A DNA stretch of 64,000 nt from Alphaproteobacteria bacterium (lineage in GTDB: Bacteria > Pseudomonadota > Alphaproteobacteria > UBA2136 > UBA6156), in contig JAIXQG010000002.1 of assembly GCA_027485835.1 (NCBI GenBank), forward strand, positions 326,232 through 390,231, given 5' to 3'. Position 1 is the stretch's first letter; the number at the start of each line of letters is the position of its first letter. The notes beneath the pieces were generated by a model. The model made no database searches, was not told where the DNA came from, and worked only from the letters and a program-made list of their open reading frames with translations. Below are positions 1 through 7,645 of this stretch, piece after piece. Both the position numbers and the translations under genes were made by a program.

Positions 1-1213
1 CACCAGCAGAGCCGCTGCCCGCGTTGCCTGCCGTACCGGTAGCGCCTGCCTGACCCCATGTGCCACCCGCGCCACCCGTACCTGCGTTGGTGCCGCCGGC
101 GAGGCCGGAGGTCGCGGCGCCGTCGGAGCCTTGGCCACGGCCACCTGCACCGCCTGTGGTAGAGCCTGTTGTTATCACTTGTCTCGCTACCGAATAAAAG
201 TTTGTCGTACCTTGCTTTACGCCACGATAATATCGATATCCTCCAGTATCCCACTCGGTGCTGTCGTATGGAAATCCAACTGCAACAGCCGCGTCATTCC
301 AGATGATATTCGTTTGCACGCCTGACCCTGATCCAGCATCAAGCCATACATAGTCCGTAGGTGGGTTTGATGAGAAGTCGACCGAGTAACGGAATCCGCT
401 CGTTGGATCGCGCGTTCCAAGCGTTGTCCCACTTCCAGCACCGCCCTGCCCGCCACCGCCACCACCGCCGTAGATGTTGCCGGTGTTGACAACCGTGACG
501 CTGGTTTCTTGCACTTGCAATGCGTGGCCGCCGCTACCGCTGTTGGCTGCGCCACCAGCTCCGGCAATCGTGCCGCTGTTGTGGATGACCAGACTGTTGA
601 GACGACCCGTGCCGGTAAGAAGCGCGGGAGTAGCTGCTGCGGTAGATCCAATGGTAACGCCGGAGTTGATAACTACGCGTTTGCGTTTGGTACCGTCGAT
701 CCAGTCACCATTGTTAAACAGGCTGGAGATAATGAGGTTGTTGGTGCTGGAGGAAACGTAGGCGACGACTTCGGGTTCAGTCACTATAGCTGCTCCGGCG
801 CAGCCCCAACCCATGGCGACCCAGTTGGTGCTGTCGCAGAACTGGAGCTCGTTAACCGAGCTGGCAAAGCGGATTTGGCCGGGGGTGGCGCCTGCGCAGC
901 CGAAGCCGCCGGGGGCGCGGTCGGCGGCGCAGGCGGTATCCACCCAGTTGCTACCGTTACAGAACTGCACGACGCCGAGGGTGTTGTTGTAAATGACCTT
1001 GCCTGCGGTACCGGTGGGATTGCTGCAGCCAGTTTGGGGGGCGGAGGGGAGGGAGGCGCCGGTGTTGACCCAATCGGTACCGTTACAATACTGCATGGTT
1101 TTGGCGGTTTGGCTGAAAATTACGGCGCCAGCTTCAGCTGTGGGATTGGTACACGCGGCATAGCCTGCCACCGGCAGAACCACCAGCAAAAGCGTTCGCA
1201 TCCACAATCTCAT
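1..1213 (-). CDS. Secreted glycine-rich repeat protein, N-terminal part (cut by window edge)
   Basis: The frame read from an ATG at 1213 stays open for 404 codons to the window edge without a stop, so the C-terminus lies outside. It begins with a short signal peptide (MRLWMRTLLLVVLPVAGYA). Three repeats of about 45 residues follow, each with a core like MQYCNGTDW, VQFCNGSNW or LQFCDSTNW. Next come short repeats such as VINSGVTIGST and HNSGTIAGAGG and a GG-rich tail. It is a paralogue of the complete gene at 1430-2815, with the same order of parts. Function is unknown; a surface or extracellular structural role is inferred from the signal peptide and low-complexity glycine repeats. No enzymatic motif is visible. 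The long plus-strand frames over this gene are its mirror image and not real. Confidence 0.8.
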   Translation of the reverse strand, partial: MRLWMRTLLLVVLPVAGYAACTNPTAEAGAVIFSQTAKTMQYCNGTDWVNTGASLPSAPQTGCSNPTGTAGKVIYNNTLGVVQFCNGSNWVDTACAADRAPGGFGCAGATPGQIRFASSVNELQFCDSTNWVAMGWGCAGAAIVTEPEVVAYVSSSTNNLIISSLFNNGDWIDGTKRKRVVINSGVTIGSTAAATPALLTGTGRLNSLVIHNSGTIAGAGGAANSGSGGHALQVQETSVTVVNTGNIYGGGGGGGQGGAGSGTTLGTRDPTSGFRYSVDFSSNPPTDYVWLDAGSGSGVQTNIIWNDAAVAVGFPYDSTEWDTGGYRYYRGVKQGTTNFYSVARQVITTGSTTGGAGGRGQGSDGAATSGLAGGTNAGTGGAGGTWGQAGATGTAGNAGSGSAG

Positions 1214-1320
1214 GCCTACTTATAGCCAGAAGGGTCTTATCCGTCCCGACATTTCAACTTTCTTGTAAGCAATTATCTCTCGGTATTAAGTGTGAAAGAC
1301 ACAACTGACGTATAACTCAT

Positions 1321-1366
1321 CCGATGTATACGTTGCCCAGAAACACAGCAAAGACGTTGGGTTTTT
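1321..1366 (-). repeat. Upstream repeat, copy 1 (promoter block of the partial glycine-rich gene)
   Basis: A 46-bp block that recurs at 2921-2966 with one mismatch. It ends 108 bp upstream of the ATG at 1213; the other copy ends 106 bp upstream of its gene. The equal spacing suggests that the whole gene plus control region was duplicated and that this block holds the promoter or an activator site. The rest of the 1214-1429 gap shows no gene. Confidence 0.75.
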
Positions 1367-1429
1367 ACCGAAAAATCTCTCCATGTAAACATCACCTGCG
1401 CGACAGTTTTCTGGGTGGGTTAAATTGGT

Positions 1430-2815
1430 TTAATACGAACCTAGAATCGTGCCGGAATTGGTGACTGTATAGCCGCTGCCGGTGATGGCCGCGCCTGCGG
1501 GGCCGCCAGCGTTACCGGCAACGCCCGCCAAACCTGAGCCAGCATTGCCGGAGGTACCGGTGTTACCTGTACTACCTGCGGTACCCGCTACGCCCCATGT
1601 GCCACCTGCTCCACCGGCACCACCCGTGCCGCCTGTCCCTGCGTTGGTGCCGCCAGGCGAACCAGCGGAGCCAATAGTGCCCGCTGCATTTGCACCGTCA
1701 AATCCTTGTCCACGGCCACCGTTACCGCCGTTACCGCCTGCGCCGCCGGCTGTTCCAGAGGTAGCGGTATAGGTACGGTAAATACCATACTTTGTATTTG
1801 AACCGCTTGAGGTTGATCCGCTACCACGTTGAGAGCCGCGATAGTAAGTTACCCCTCCGGTGGAATACGAAGCCGCATAAGATGCATAGATCTTCCCGCC
1901 TCCCCAATAGAATCCCCTCGTAATAAGCTGGTTACCGTCTGCATCACGAACTTCATACTCATTTACCGTAAAGTATTCTCCCGACGAAGGCTCACGTACG
2001 CTATAGGAAAATGAGCCAGCACCACCCGTGCCACCGTTACCACCGCGCCCACCGCCACCGCCGCCGCCGTAGATGTTGCCGGAGTTGATAATGGTAACGC
2101 TGGTTTGCTGCACTTGAATAGCATTGCCACCTGCACCGCCATTGGCGGCACCGCCCGCACCAGCGATGGTACCGCTGTTAATAATTGTGAGGATATTACC
2201 GCGCGAAGAACTCGTTTGTAGGGCAGACTGTGCCGGATTGGTGGAACCAATCGTCACACCGCTGTTGATAATAACTTTTTTACGCTTATTCGTGGAAGCC
2301 CAATCAGTTCCATTAAAGAGCGTGGACACATTCAGGTTGTTGATGCTCGACGAAACATAGGCCACGACTTCTGAGATTCCGATGCCTGTTTGGCCACATG
2401 CAAAGCCCATGGGGACCCAGTCGGTACTATCGCAGAACATTAACTGATTGGCAGATTGATTAAATAATATCTCGCCAGCTCGACCGGATGGCGAGGTACA
2501 GCCTCCCCCGTTTGGTATCCGTTCCTCAGCACATGCTGTATTGATCCAGTTACTGCCGTTACAAAATTGTACAACTCCAAGCGCGCTATTGTAAATGACC
2601 TCGCCCGGAACACCGCTGGGAGCGTTGCATCCTGTTTGCGGTGCATTTGGCATCACAGCCCCTGTATTCAACCAATTGGTATCATTGCAATACTGCATAG
2701 TTTTGGTCGTAGTGTTAAAAATAACGTGTCCCGCATCGCCAGCAGGGCCGGTACATACGGCATAGCCCGCCATTGGTAGAATGAACACTATGAAGATACG
2801 CCAGCCTAAACTCAT
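1430..2815 (-). CDS. Secreted glycine-rich repeat protein, complete paralogue
   Basis: A 461-residue protein with an N-terminal signal sequence (MSLGWRIFIVFILPMAGYA). Three cysteine/tryptophan repeats follow at about residues 20-150, with cores MQYCNDTNW, VQFCNGSNW and LMFCDSTDW. The middle contains VIINSGVTIGST and TIINSGTIAGAGG, resembling short beta-strand turns, and a GGGGGGG run. The last 150 residues are a collagen-like series of GG, GAGG and GTGG units that ends with a short TNSGTI strand. The neighbour at 1-1213 has the same architecture, so the pair arose by tandem duplication. No known family with a tested function is recognised. A secreted or surface fibre-like role is inference. 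Both genes share the upstream block at 1321 and 2921. Confidence 0.85.
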   Translation of the reverse strand: MSLGWRIFIVFILPMAGYAVCTGPAGDAGHVIFNTTTKTMQYCNDTNWLNTGAVMPNAPQTGCNAPSGVPGEVIYNSALGVVQFCNGSNWINTACAEERIPNGGGCTSPSGRAGEILFNQSANQLMFCDSTDWVPMGFACGQTGIGISEVVAYVSSSINNLNVSTLFNGTDWASTNKRKKVIINSGVTIGSTNPAQSALQTSSSRGNILTIINSGTIAGAGGAANGGAGGNAIQVQQTSVTIINSGNIYGGGGGGGRGGNGGTGGAGSFSYSVREPSSGEYFTVNEYEVRDADGNQLITRGFYWGGGKIYASYAASYSTGGVTYYRGSQRGSGSTSSGSNTKYGIYRTYTATSGTAGGAGGNGGNGGRGQGFDGANAAGTIGSAGSPGGTNAGTGGTGGAGGAGGTWGVAGTAGSTGNTGTSGNAGSGLAGVAGNAGGPAGAAITGSGYTVTNSGTILGSY

Positions 2816-2920
2816 AACTTCTTATAGCGAGACGAAACGTACTTGTCCCGACATACTAAATTCCGTGAAGTGTTTTTGTTAGATATTCGGCACAAGAGCC
2901 ACTTCTGACAGATACCATAT

Positions 2921-2966
2921 CCGATGTATACGCTGCCCAGAAACACAGCAAAGACGTTGGGTTTTT
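2921..2966 (-). repeat. Upstream repeat, copy 2 (promoter block of the complete glycine-rich gene)
   Basis: Second copy of the block at 1321-1366, with one base difference. It lies between the divergent glycine-rich gene (start 2815) and tsaE (start 2993). Because it belongs to the duplicated control region, the in-frame ATG at 2924 cannot be the real start of tsaE. Confidence 0.75.
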
Positions 2967-2992
2967 CGGGAAAAACCGCTAAACTCGGTTTT

Positions 2993-4540
2993 ATGATTAC
3001 ACCCCGTACCCCTGCTGCCGGACAGTACCTGTGCCCCACCCTTGTGGTGGACCTTGCCGATGAAGCCGCTACCGCCGCGTTGGCGGGGCTTATTGCTCGT
3101 TATACACTGGCGGGGGATTTGATCCGGTTGGAGGGCGAATTAGGTGCGGGCAAAAGCACGTTCAGCCGTCATTTTCTGCATGCCCTTGGCCACACCGGCG
3201 ACGTGCCTAGCCCGACTTACACGCTGGTACAATTGTACGAGACCACGCCGCGTGTGCCGGTGGCGCATATTGATTGCTACCGGTTGAAGTCTCCGGAGGA
3301 GCTGGACGGGCTGGGGCTGGAGAGCTTCCGTCAGCATGGGGTGATTTTAGCCGAGTGGCCGGACAAGGGTGGTGCGCTGCTGGCCGCCGACCAGCCAGAC
3401 TTTTTGAGCTATCACATTCAGGAAATGAACAACCCCGGTGTGCTGACCGTGAGCTTTACCAGCGGCGCCACGGCGCAGGGCCGTACGGTGACCTTGCAGG
3501 GTAGCCGCAGCTGGCAGCGCCGCTTTGGGCTGATGTTTGAGAATGTGCGGCGCCCGCGCTCGGAGACCGCGCAGAAGGCGTTTTTGGATGGTTTGGGTTT
3601 GCGGGGCTATGGCGTGGAGAACCTCGGTGGCGACTGGAGCTTCCGCAGCTACTGGCGGGTACGTTTGCAGGATGGCACCAGCCGCATGTTGATGGATGCG
3701 CCGGCGCCGATGGAAGGCGTGAAGGAATTTGCGGATGTGGCGGCGTTTTACAATGCCCACGGCCTGCGCGCACCGAAGGAATATGGGCGTGATGAAGCGG
3801 AAGGTTACCTGTTGCTGGAAGACTTTGGCGGCCGTGCGTTGGCGAGTGTGAGTGGGGACGAAGCCAACGCGTGGTATGGCGTGGCGATTGATGCGCTGTG
3901 CCACCTGTGCAGCGTGCCCGCCCGCCCCGGTGGCCGCACGTTTACGCCGCGCGACTGGTGGATTGATGCCGCGCGCTTCACCGATTGGTACATGCCGATG
4001 GTACGCGGCCACGCCACCAGCATTGCCGAGCGTGCCCATTACATGGGGCTGTGGCAGAAGATGTTCGAGGCGTTTAAGGAGATACCGCAAGGCACCATGC
4101 CGTGGGATTACCAAGCCACCAACATGCTGTTGCTGAGTAACGAGCCGAGTTTACAGAACTTCGGCCTGATTGATATTCAGGATGCCAAACACACGCCGAT
4201 TTCCACCGACATGGCGATTTTGCTGCGGGATATCCGGCGTGCCCAAAACGACGAATTGGAAGCGGCGATGACGACACGTGCGGCAACCACGCTGGGTGTT
4301 GACCGCGCGCTGCTGGCCCACACCGTGGACATTGCCAGCCTACATCATTGCAGCCGGATTCTGGGTGGTTTGGCGCGGATTTACGTACGCGATGGCAAGG
4401 CGGCAGGCCCGCGTAAGTTTATCCCCCGCACGTGGGCTGTGGCGCACCAGAGCTATGCCAACCCCGCCTTGCGCGAGATTGTGGACTTTATGCGCGAATG
4501 GGAAACCCCCGGCCTTGCGCTGATGGCCGATGCGGCTTAG
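2993..4540 (+). CDS. tsaE-amgK: TsaE / AmgK fusion: tRNA t6A ATPase joined to cell-wall sugar kinase
   Basis: A 516-residue protein with two domains. Residues 1 to about 155 are TsaE, the ATPase of the TsaBDE complex that makes t6A37 in tRNA; the P-loop reads GELGAGKST, followed by SPTYTLV and the HIDCYRL strand. Residues 175-516 are an aminoglycoside-phosphotransferase-like kinase matching AmgK, which phosphorylates the anomeric position of N-acetylmuramate or N-acetylglucosamine during peptidoglycan recycling. Its catalytic loop reads PWDYQATN, keeping Asp and Asn but replacing the usual His by Trp, and the metal-binding loop reads IDIQDA. Start chosen at ATG 2993 because the upstream in-frame ATG (2924) lies in the repeated promoter block. 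In many Alphaproteobacteria these are two adjacent genes. The MurU gene follows after 9 bp. Confidence 0.88.
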   Translation: MITPRTPAAGQYLCPTLVVDLADEAATAALAGLIARYTLAGDLIRLEGELGAGKSTFSRHFLHALGHTGDVPSPTYTLVQLYETTPRVPVAHIDCYRLKSPEELDGLGLESFRQHGVILAEWPDKGGALLAADQPDFLSYHIQEMNNPGVLTVSFTSGATAQGRTVTLQGSRSWQRRFGLMFENVRRPRSETAQKAFLDGLGLRGYGVENLGGDWSFRSYWRVRLQDGTSRMLMDAPAPMEGVKEFADVAAFYNAHGLRAPKEYGRDEAEGYLLLEDFGGRALASVSGDEANAWYGVAIDALCHLCSVPARPGGRTFTPRDWWIDAARFTDWYMPMVRGHATSIAERAHYMGLWQKMFEAFKEIPQGTMPWDYQATNMLLLSNEPSLQNFGLIDIQDAKHTPISTDMAILLRDIRRAQNDELEAAMTTRAATTLGVDRALLAHTVDIASLHHCSRILGGLARIYVRDGKAAGPRKFIPRTWAVAHQSYANPALREIVDFMREWETPGLALMADAA

Positions 4541-4549
4541 GAACGCAGT

Positions 4550-5278
4550 ATGACCACGACCCCCCGTATCCACACCGCCATGGTTTTGGCCGCCGGTATG
4601 GGCAGCCGCCTGCGCCCGCTGACCGATACCATGCCCAAGCCGCTGATTAACGTGGGTGGCAAGCCCGCGATTTTGCGCATTCTGGAGATGCTTGCGGCGG
4701 CGGGAATTACGCATGTCATCATCAACACGCACTACCTTGCGCACATGCTAGAAACCGCCGTGCGCGCCGGTGCGCCGAGCGGCATGACGATTCACTTCAG
4801 TTACGAGGAAGAGCTGCTGGAAACCGGCGGCGGGATTAAAAAAGCGTTGCCGCTTTTGGGCGAAGACCCGATTCTGGTGGTGAACAGCGATGCGGTGTGG
4901 CTGGATGAGGTGAAGCCTTTGCTGAAGCCGCTGATGAACGCGTTTAACGGTGAAGTGCATGACGCCTTGCTGGCGGTGGTCTCGAAAAAAGAGACCAAGG
5001 ATTTTTTACCGCTCGGCGATTTTAAGTTTGATAAAAAAACCAAAGAGCTGGGCCGCGTGCCGCCGCGCGAGAAGTGGGATGTGGTTTATACCGGCATCCA
5101 TGTGACTAAACCAAGCCTGTTTATGGGGATTGTGGAGACCAAGTTCAGCCTGAACGTGGTGTGGGACGATTTGCGCGCGGTGCGCCGCCTGCACGGCTGG
5201 CTTTACACCGGCGGCTGGCGCGAGACCGGCACCCACCGCGGTTTGGAACTGGCCCGCGCGTTTGTTGCAGGGCAGTAG
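4550..5278 (+). CDS. murU: N-acetylmuramate alpha-1-phosphate uridylyltransferase
   Basis: A 242-residue nucleotidyltransferase of the sugar-phosphate type. The N-terminus carries the signature AAGMGSRLRPLTDTMPKPL; VNSDAVW supplies the metal-binding aspartate, and ETGGGIKKAL is a further conserved block. MurU converts N-acetylmuramate 1-phosphate and UTP to UDP-MurNAc in the cytoplasm, feeding recycled sugar back to peptidoglycan synthesis without the fosfomycin-sensitive MurA step. The assignment over other NDP-sugar pyrophosphorylases rests on size and on the AmgK domain encoded just upstream, which makes its substrate. The gene is 9 bp after tsaE-amgK and 3 bp before addB, so it is almost certainly co-transcribed with both. 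Confidence 0.87.
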   Translation: MTTTPRIHTAMVLAAGMGSRLRPLTDTMPKPLINVGGKPAILRILEMLAAAGITHVIINTHYLAHMLETAVRAGAPSGMTIHFSYEEELLETGGGIKKALPLLGEDPILVVNSDAVWLDEVKPLLKPLMNAFNGEVHDALLAVVSKKETKDFLPLGDFKFDKKTKELGRVPPREKWDVVYTGIHVTKPSLFMGIVETKFSLNVVWDDLRAVRRLHGWLYTGGWRETGTHRGLELARAFVAGQ

Positions 5279-5281
5279 GCG

Positions 5282-7645
5282 ATGAGCTTCTGCCAGCAAC
5301 TGGCGGCGCGAGTGCGGCAGCACTCGGTAGCAGACTGGCCCCGTTTGCTGGTGTTTGTGCCGACCGCGCGCGTGGCGGCGCGGCTGCGTGCGGTGTTGAG
5401 TGAGGATTTTACCGGTGTGTTGCCAGCGATTGTTCCGTTGAAAGGTACACCCGAACTGGCGGAACTGTTGCAATTAGAGATGCCTGCGGCGGTGGATAGC
5501 CTTGTGGCGCGGATGAAAATTGCGCGTGTGCTGCGGCTGAAAGACGACGGTGATTTATTCTATGCCGCGGCAGCCAGCGAGGTACTGGAAGGGGAACGGT
5601 TATGGCGCCGCGTGGACGGGCTTTATAGCACGCTTAACCGGTTGGCGTTGCACGGCGTGAGCGTGCGCGACTTACGCACGGCGGTGCCTGCGCATATGGT
5701 CGGTTTATGGGAGCAGCAAGCCGAAACGCTGGTGCGTGTGGCACGGCATATGGAGCGGTGGTTGGCGGGGCGGAAAGAGGATTTTGCCGGAGCGGTGGAG
5801 CGGCGGATTTTGGATCAGGTGGCGCAGGTTTTGCGGCAGCCTGATAGCGCGTGGATTCCGGTGGTGGCGGGTGTGGTGGATGGCATTCCGGCGGCGTTGG
5901 AGATGCTGCGGGTGGCGGCGGACCGCGGTGAGGTTTACGTGCCTGAGTTGGGTGCGGCAACGATGGAATTGGTTAGTGCTTTGCAGATAGCGACGACCCC
6001 CCTGCCCCTGCCTGCGGCAGTGTATGAGGCTGCGATTGCGGAGACGGATTGGGATGAAGCGTGGATGGCCGCTTTGGCGGTGCGTCGGGCGGTGGCAGAG
6101 GGGGATGCGCGGGTGGCGGTGGTAAGTGCGTCGCGCGGGTTGCTGGCGCGGATTGCGGGAATTTTGGAAGGTTGGCAAATTGCCGTAACGGTAGGTGGCG
6201 CGGGCTGTTTGGCGGAGACGCCGTTGGGGCGTGAGGCTACTGCTGCGTTGCACTGGGGCACACGTGGGCGGATGCTGAGCCAGTGGTTGGAGCTGATGGA
6301 GACGCGTCCGCTTGAATTGGAGGAATGGCCGACGGTGCTGCGCGAATTGCAGCGCTTGAAGGGTGAGGATTTTTGGCTGGACGCGACCGACTGGCAGGCG
6401 GTGATGAAGACGTTGTTGGCGGAAGCGCCGGTGGTGAATGAGAGCCCGACCGGTGTGGTTTTGTTAGGGCCATTGGAAGCGCGGTTGCTCGATTTTGACA
6501 CCGTGATTGCGGCGGGTTGCGTGGAAGGTACGTGGCCGAGCCACAGCGCGGATGCGTGGTTGAGCGAGCCGCATTTACGGGCGTTGAAATTGCCCGACAG
6601 CACCCATAAGGCGTTGCTGGCGGGGACGGAATTGGAAAGTGTACTGCACAGCGGCAGCCGCCGTGTGATTGTGACGTACGCGACCACTAGTGAGGGTAAG
6701 GAGACGGTGCGCAGTCGTTTTCTGGCGGATTATGCGTGTACGCCGGATACGGAATTGGCCGAACTTGCGCAGGTGTTGCGGCGCGGTGGTACACCTGCGG
6801 AGGAGACGTTGGGGGTATTTGTGCCGCAGGGGTCTCTCTGGCCCAAAAAATGGAGCGCGAGTTTTGTGGAGGCGATGCTGGCGTGTCCGTATCGGGCACT
6901 GGGTGAGCGCGTGTTGAAGCTTGCGGCGCCCGAGCCGCTGACGCCCCTGCCCGATGCGCGCACCGCTGGGTTGCTGGTGCACCGCTGGTTGGAAAAGATT
7001 GGGCAGCTCGATATTCTCCCCTCCGACGGAGAGGCTTTGACCGCCGCGATGCTGGAGCTGGCGGAGGAGGAATTGGCGCATGAGGCTCCGGTGGTACGGG
7101 CGATCTGGCGTGGCAAGTTTGCCAAACTGGCACCGGCCTTAGTGGCACAGTGGCAGGCCGATGGCCGTACGGTAGACGCGGTGGAGCAGCGCCTGACGCA
7201 CGAGGTGGGTGCGGTGACGGTGACGGCGACGCTGGACCGCGTGGAAGCGGGTGCCGAGGGCAAGGTGATTATTGATTACAAGACCGGTACGCCACCCGCG
7301 TGGAGCAAGGTGGCGGCGGGGATTAAGCCCCAGCTGGCGTTGGAGGCATGGTTGCTGGGTGCGGAGGTTCAGGGTGTGGAATACTGGCACTTGAAGGGAT
7401 TTGGAACGTCGCCGCTCAACATATCTCGCGCCGGTAACGCTGCGCGCCAGAGTTTGGAAAGTTTGGTGGCGCCGGTGGAAAACGGTGTGACGCGCCTGAT
7501 TAACACCTACGGTGAAGGTGCCGCGTTTACGGCAGTGCCGGACCGTCAAGGTGGTGGATTGCTAGCTACCGGACACTGCGAAACGTGTGAACTGGCGGGG
7601 GTATGTCGGCGCAAGGCCGTGAAGATGGAGTTTGGTGATGCGTAA
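5282..7645 (+). CDS. addB: AddB subunit of the AddAB helicase-nuclease
   Basis: A 787-residue protein, shorter than most alphaproteobacterial AddB proteins (around 1000). AddB works with AddA in resecting double-strand breaks for RecA-dependent repair. The usual N-terminal P-loop is missing and replaced by VPTARVAARL, as is typical for the alphaproteobacterial branch, so it probably does not hydrolyse ATP. The C-terminal nuclease domain is intact: VIIDYKTGTPP holds the catalytic Asp and Lys. The Fe-S cluster cysteines are present as one Cys in MLACPYRA and a trio in CETCELAGVC near the end. The gene starts 3 bp after murU and overlaps the addA start by 8 bp, indicating translational coupling. 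Confidence 0.9.
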   Translation: MSFCQQLAARVRQHSVADWPRLLVFVPTARVAARLRAVLSEDFTGVLPAIVPLKGTPELAELLQLEMPAAVDSLVARMKIARVLRLKDDGDLFYAAAASEVLEGERLWRRVDGLYSTLNRLALHGVSVRDLRTAVPAHMVGLWEQQAETLVRVARHMERWLAGRKEDFAGAVERRILDQVAQVLRQPDSAWIPVVAGVVDGIPAALEMLRVAADRGEVYVPELGAATMELVSALQIATTPLPLPAAVYEAAIAETDWDEAWMAALAVRRAVAEGDARVAVVSASRGLLARIAGILEGWQIAVTVGGAGCLAETPLGREATAALHWGTRGRMLSQWLELMETRPLELEEWPTVLRELQRLKGEDFWLDATDWQAVMKTLLAEAPVVNESPTGVVLLGPLEARLLDFDTVIAAGCVEGTWPSHSADAWLSEPHLRALKLPDSTHKALLAGTELESVLHSGSRRVIVTYATTSEGKETVRSRFLADYACTPDTELAELAQVLRRGGTPAEETLGVFVPQGSLWPKKWSASFVEAMLACPYRALGERVLKLAAPEPLTPLPDARTAGLLVHRWLEKIGQLDILPSDGEALTAAMLELAEEELAHEAPVVRAIWRGKFAKLAPALVAQWQADGRTVDAVEQRLTHEVGAVTVTATLDRVEAGAEGKVIIDYKTGTPPAWSKVAAGIKPQLALEAWLLGAEVQGVEYWHLKGFGTSPLNISRAGNAARQSLESLVAPVENGVTRLINTYGEGAAFTAVPDRQGGGLLATGHCETCELAGVCRRKAVKMEFGDA

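Noticed and set aside
1450-1770. Short regularly repeated units considered as a CRISPR array
   Set aside because: The repeats are codon-level GGN repeats of a glycine-rich protein without constant repeat/spacer lengths.
2924-2992. In-frame upstream extension of tsaE-amgK starting at ATG 2924
   Set aside because: The segment lies in a 46-bp block repeated at 1321, where it is clearly upstream regulatory sequence of the glycine-rich gene.
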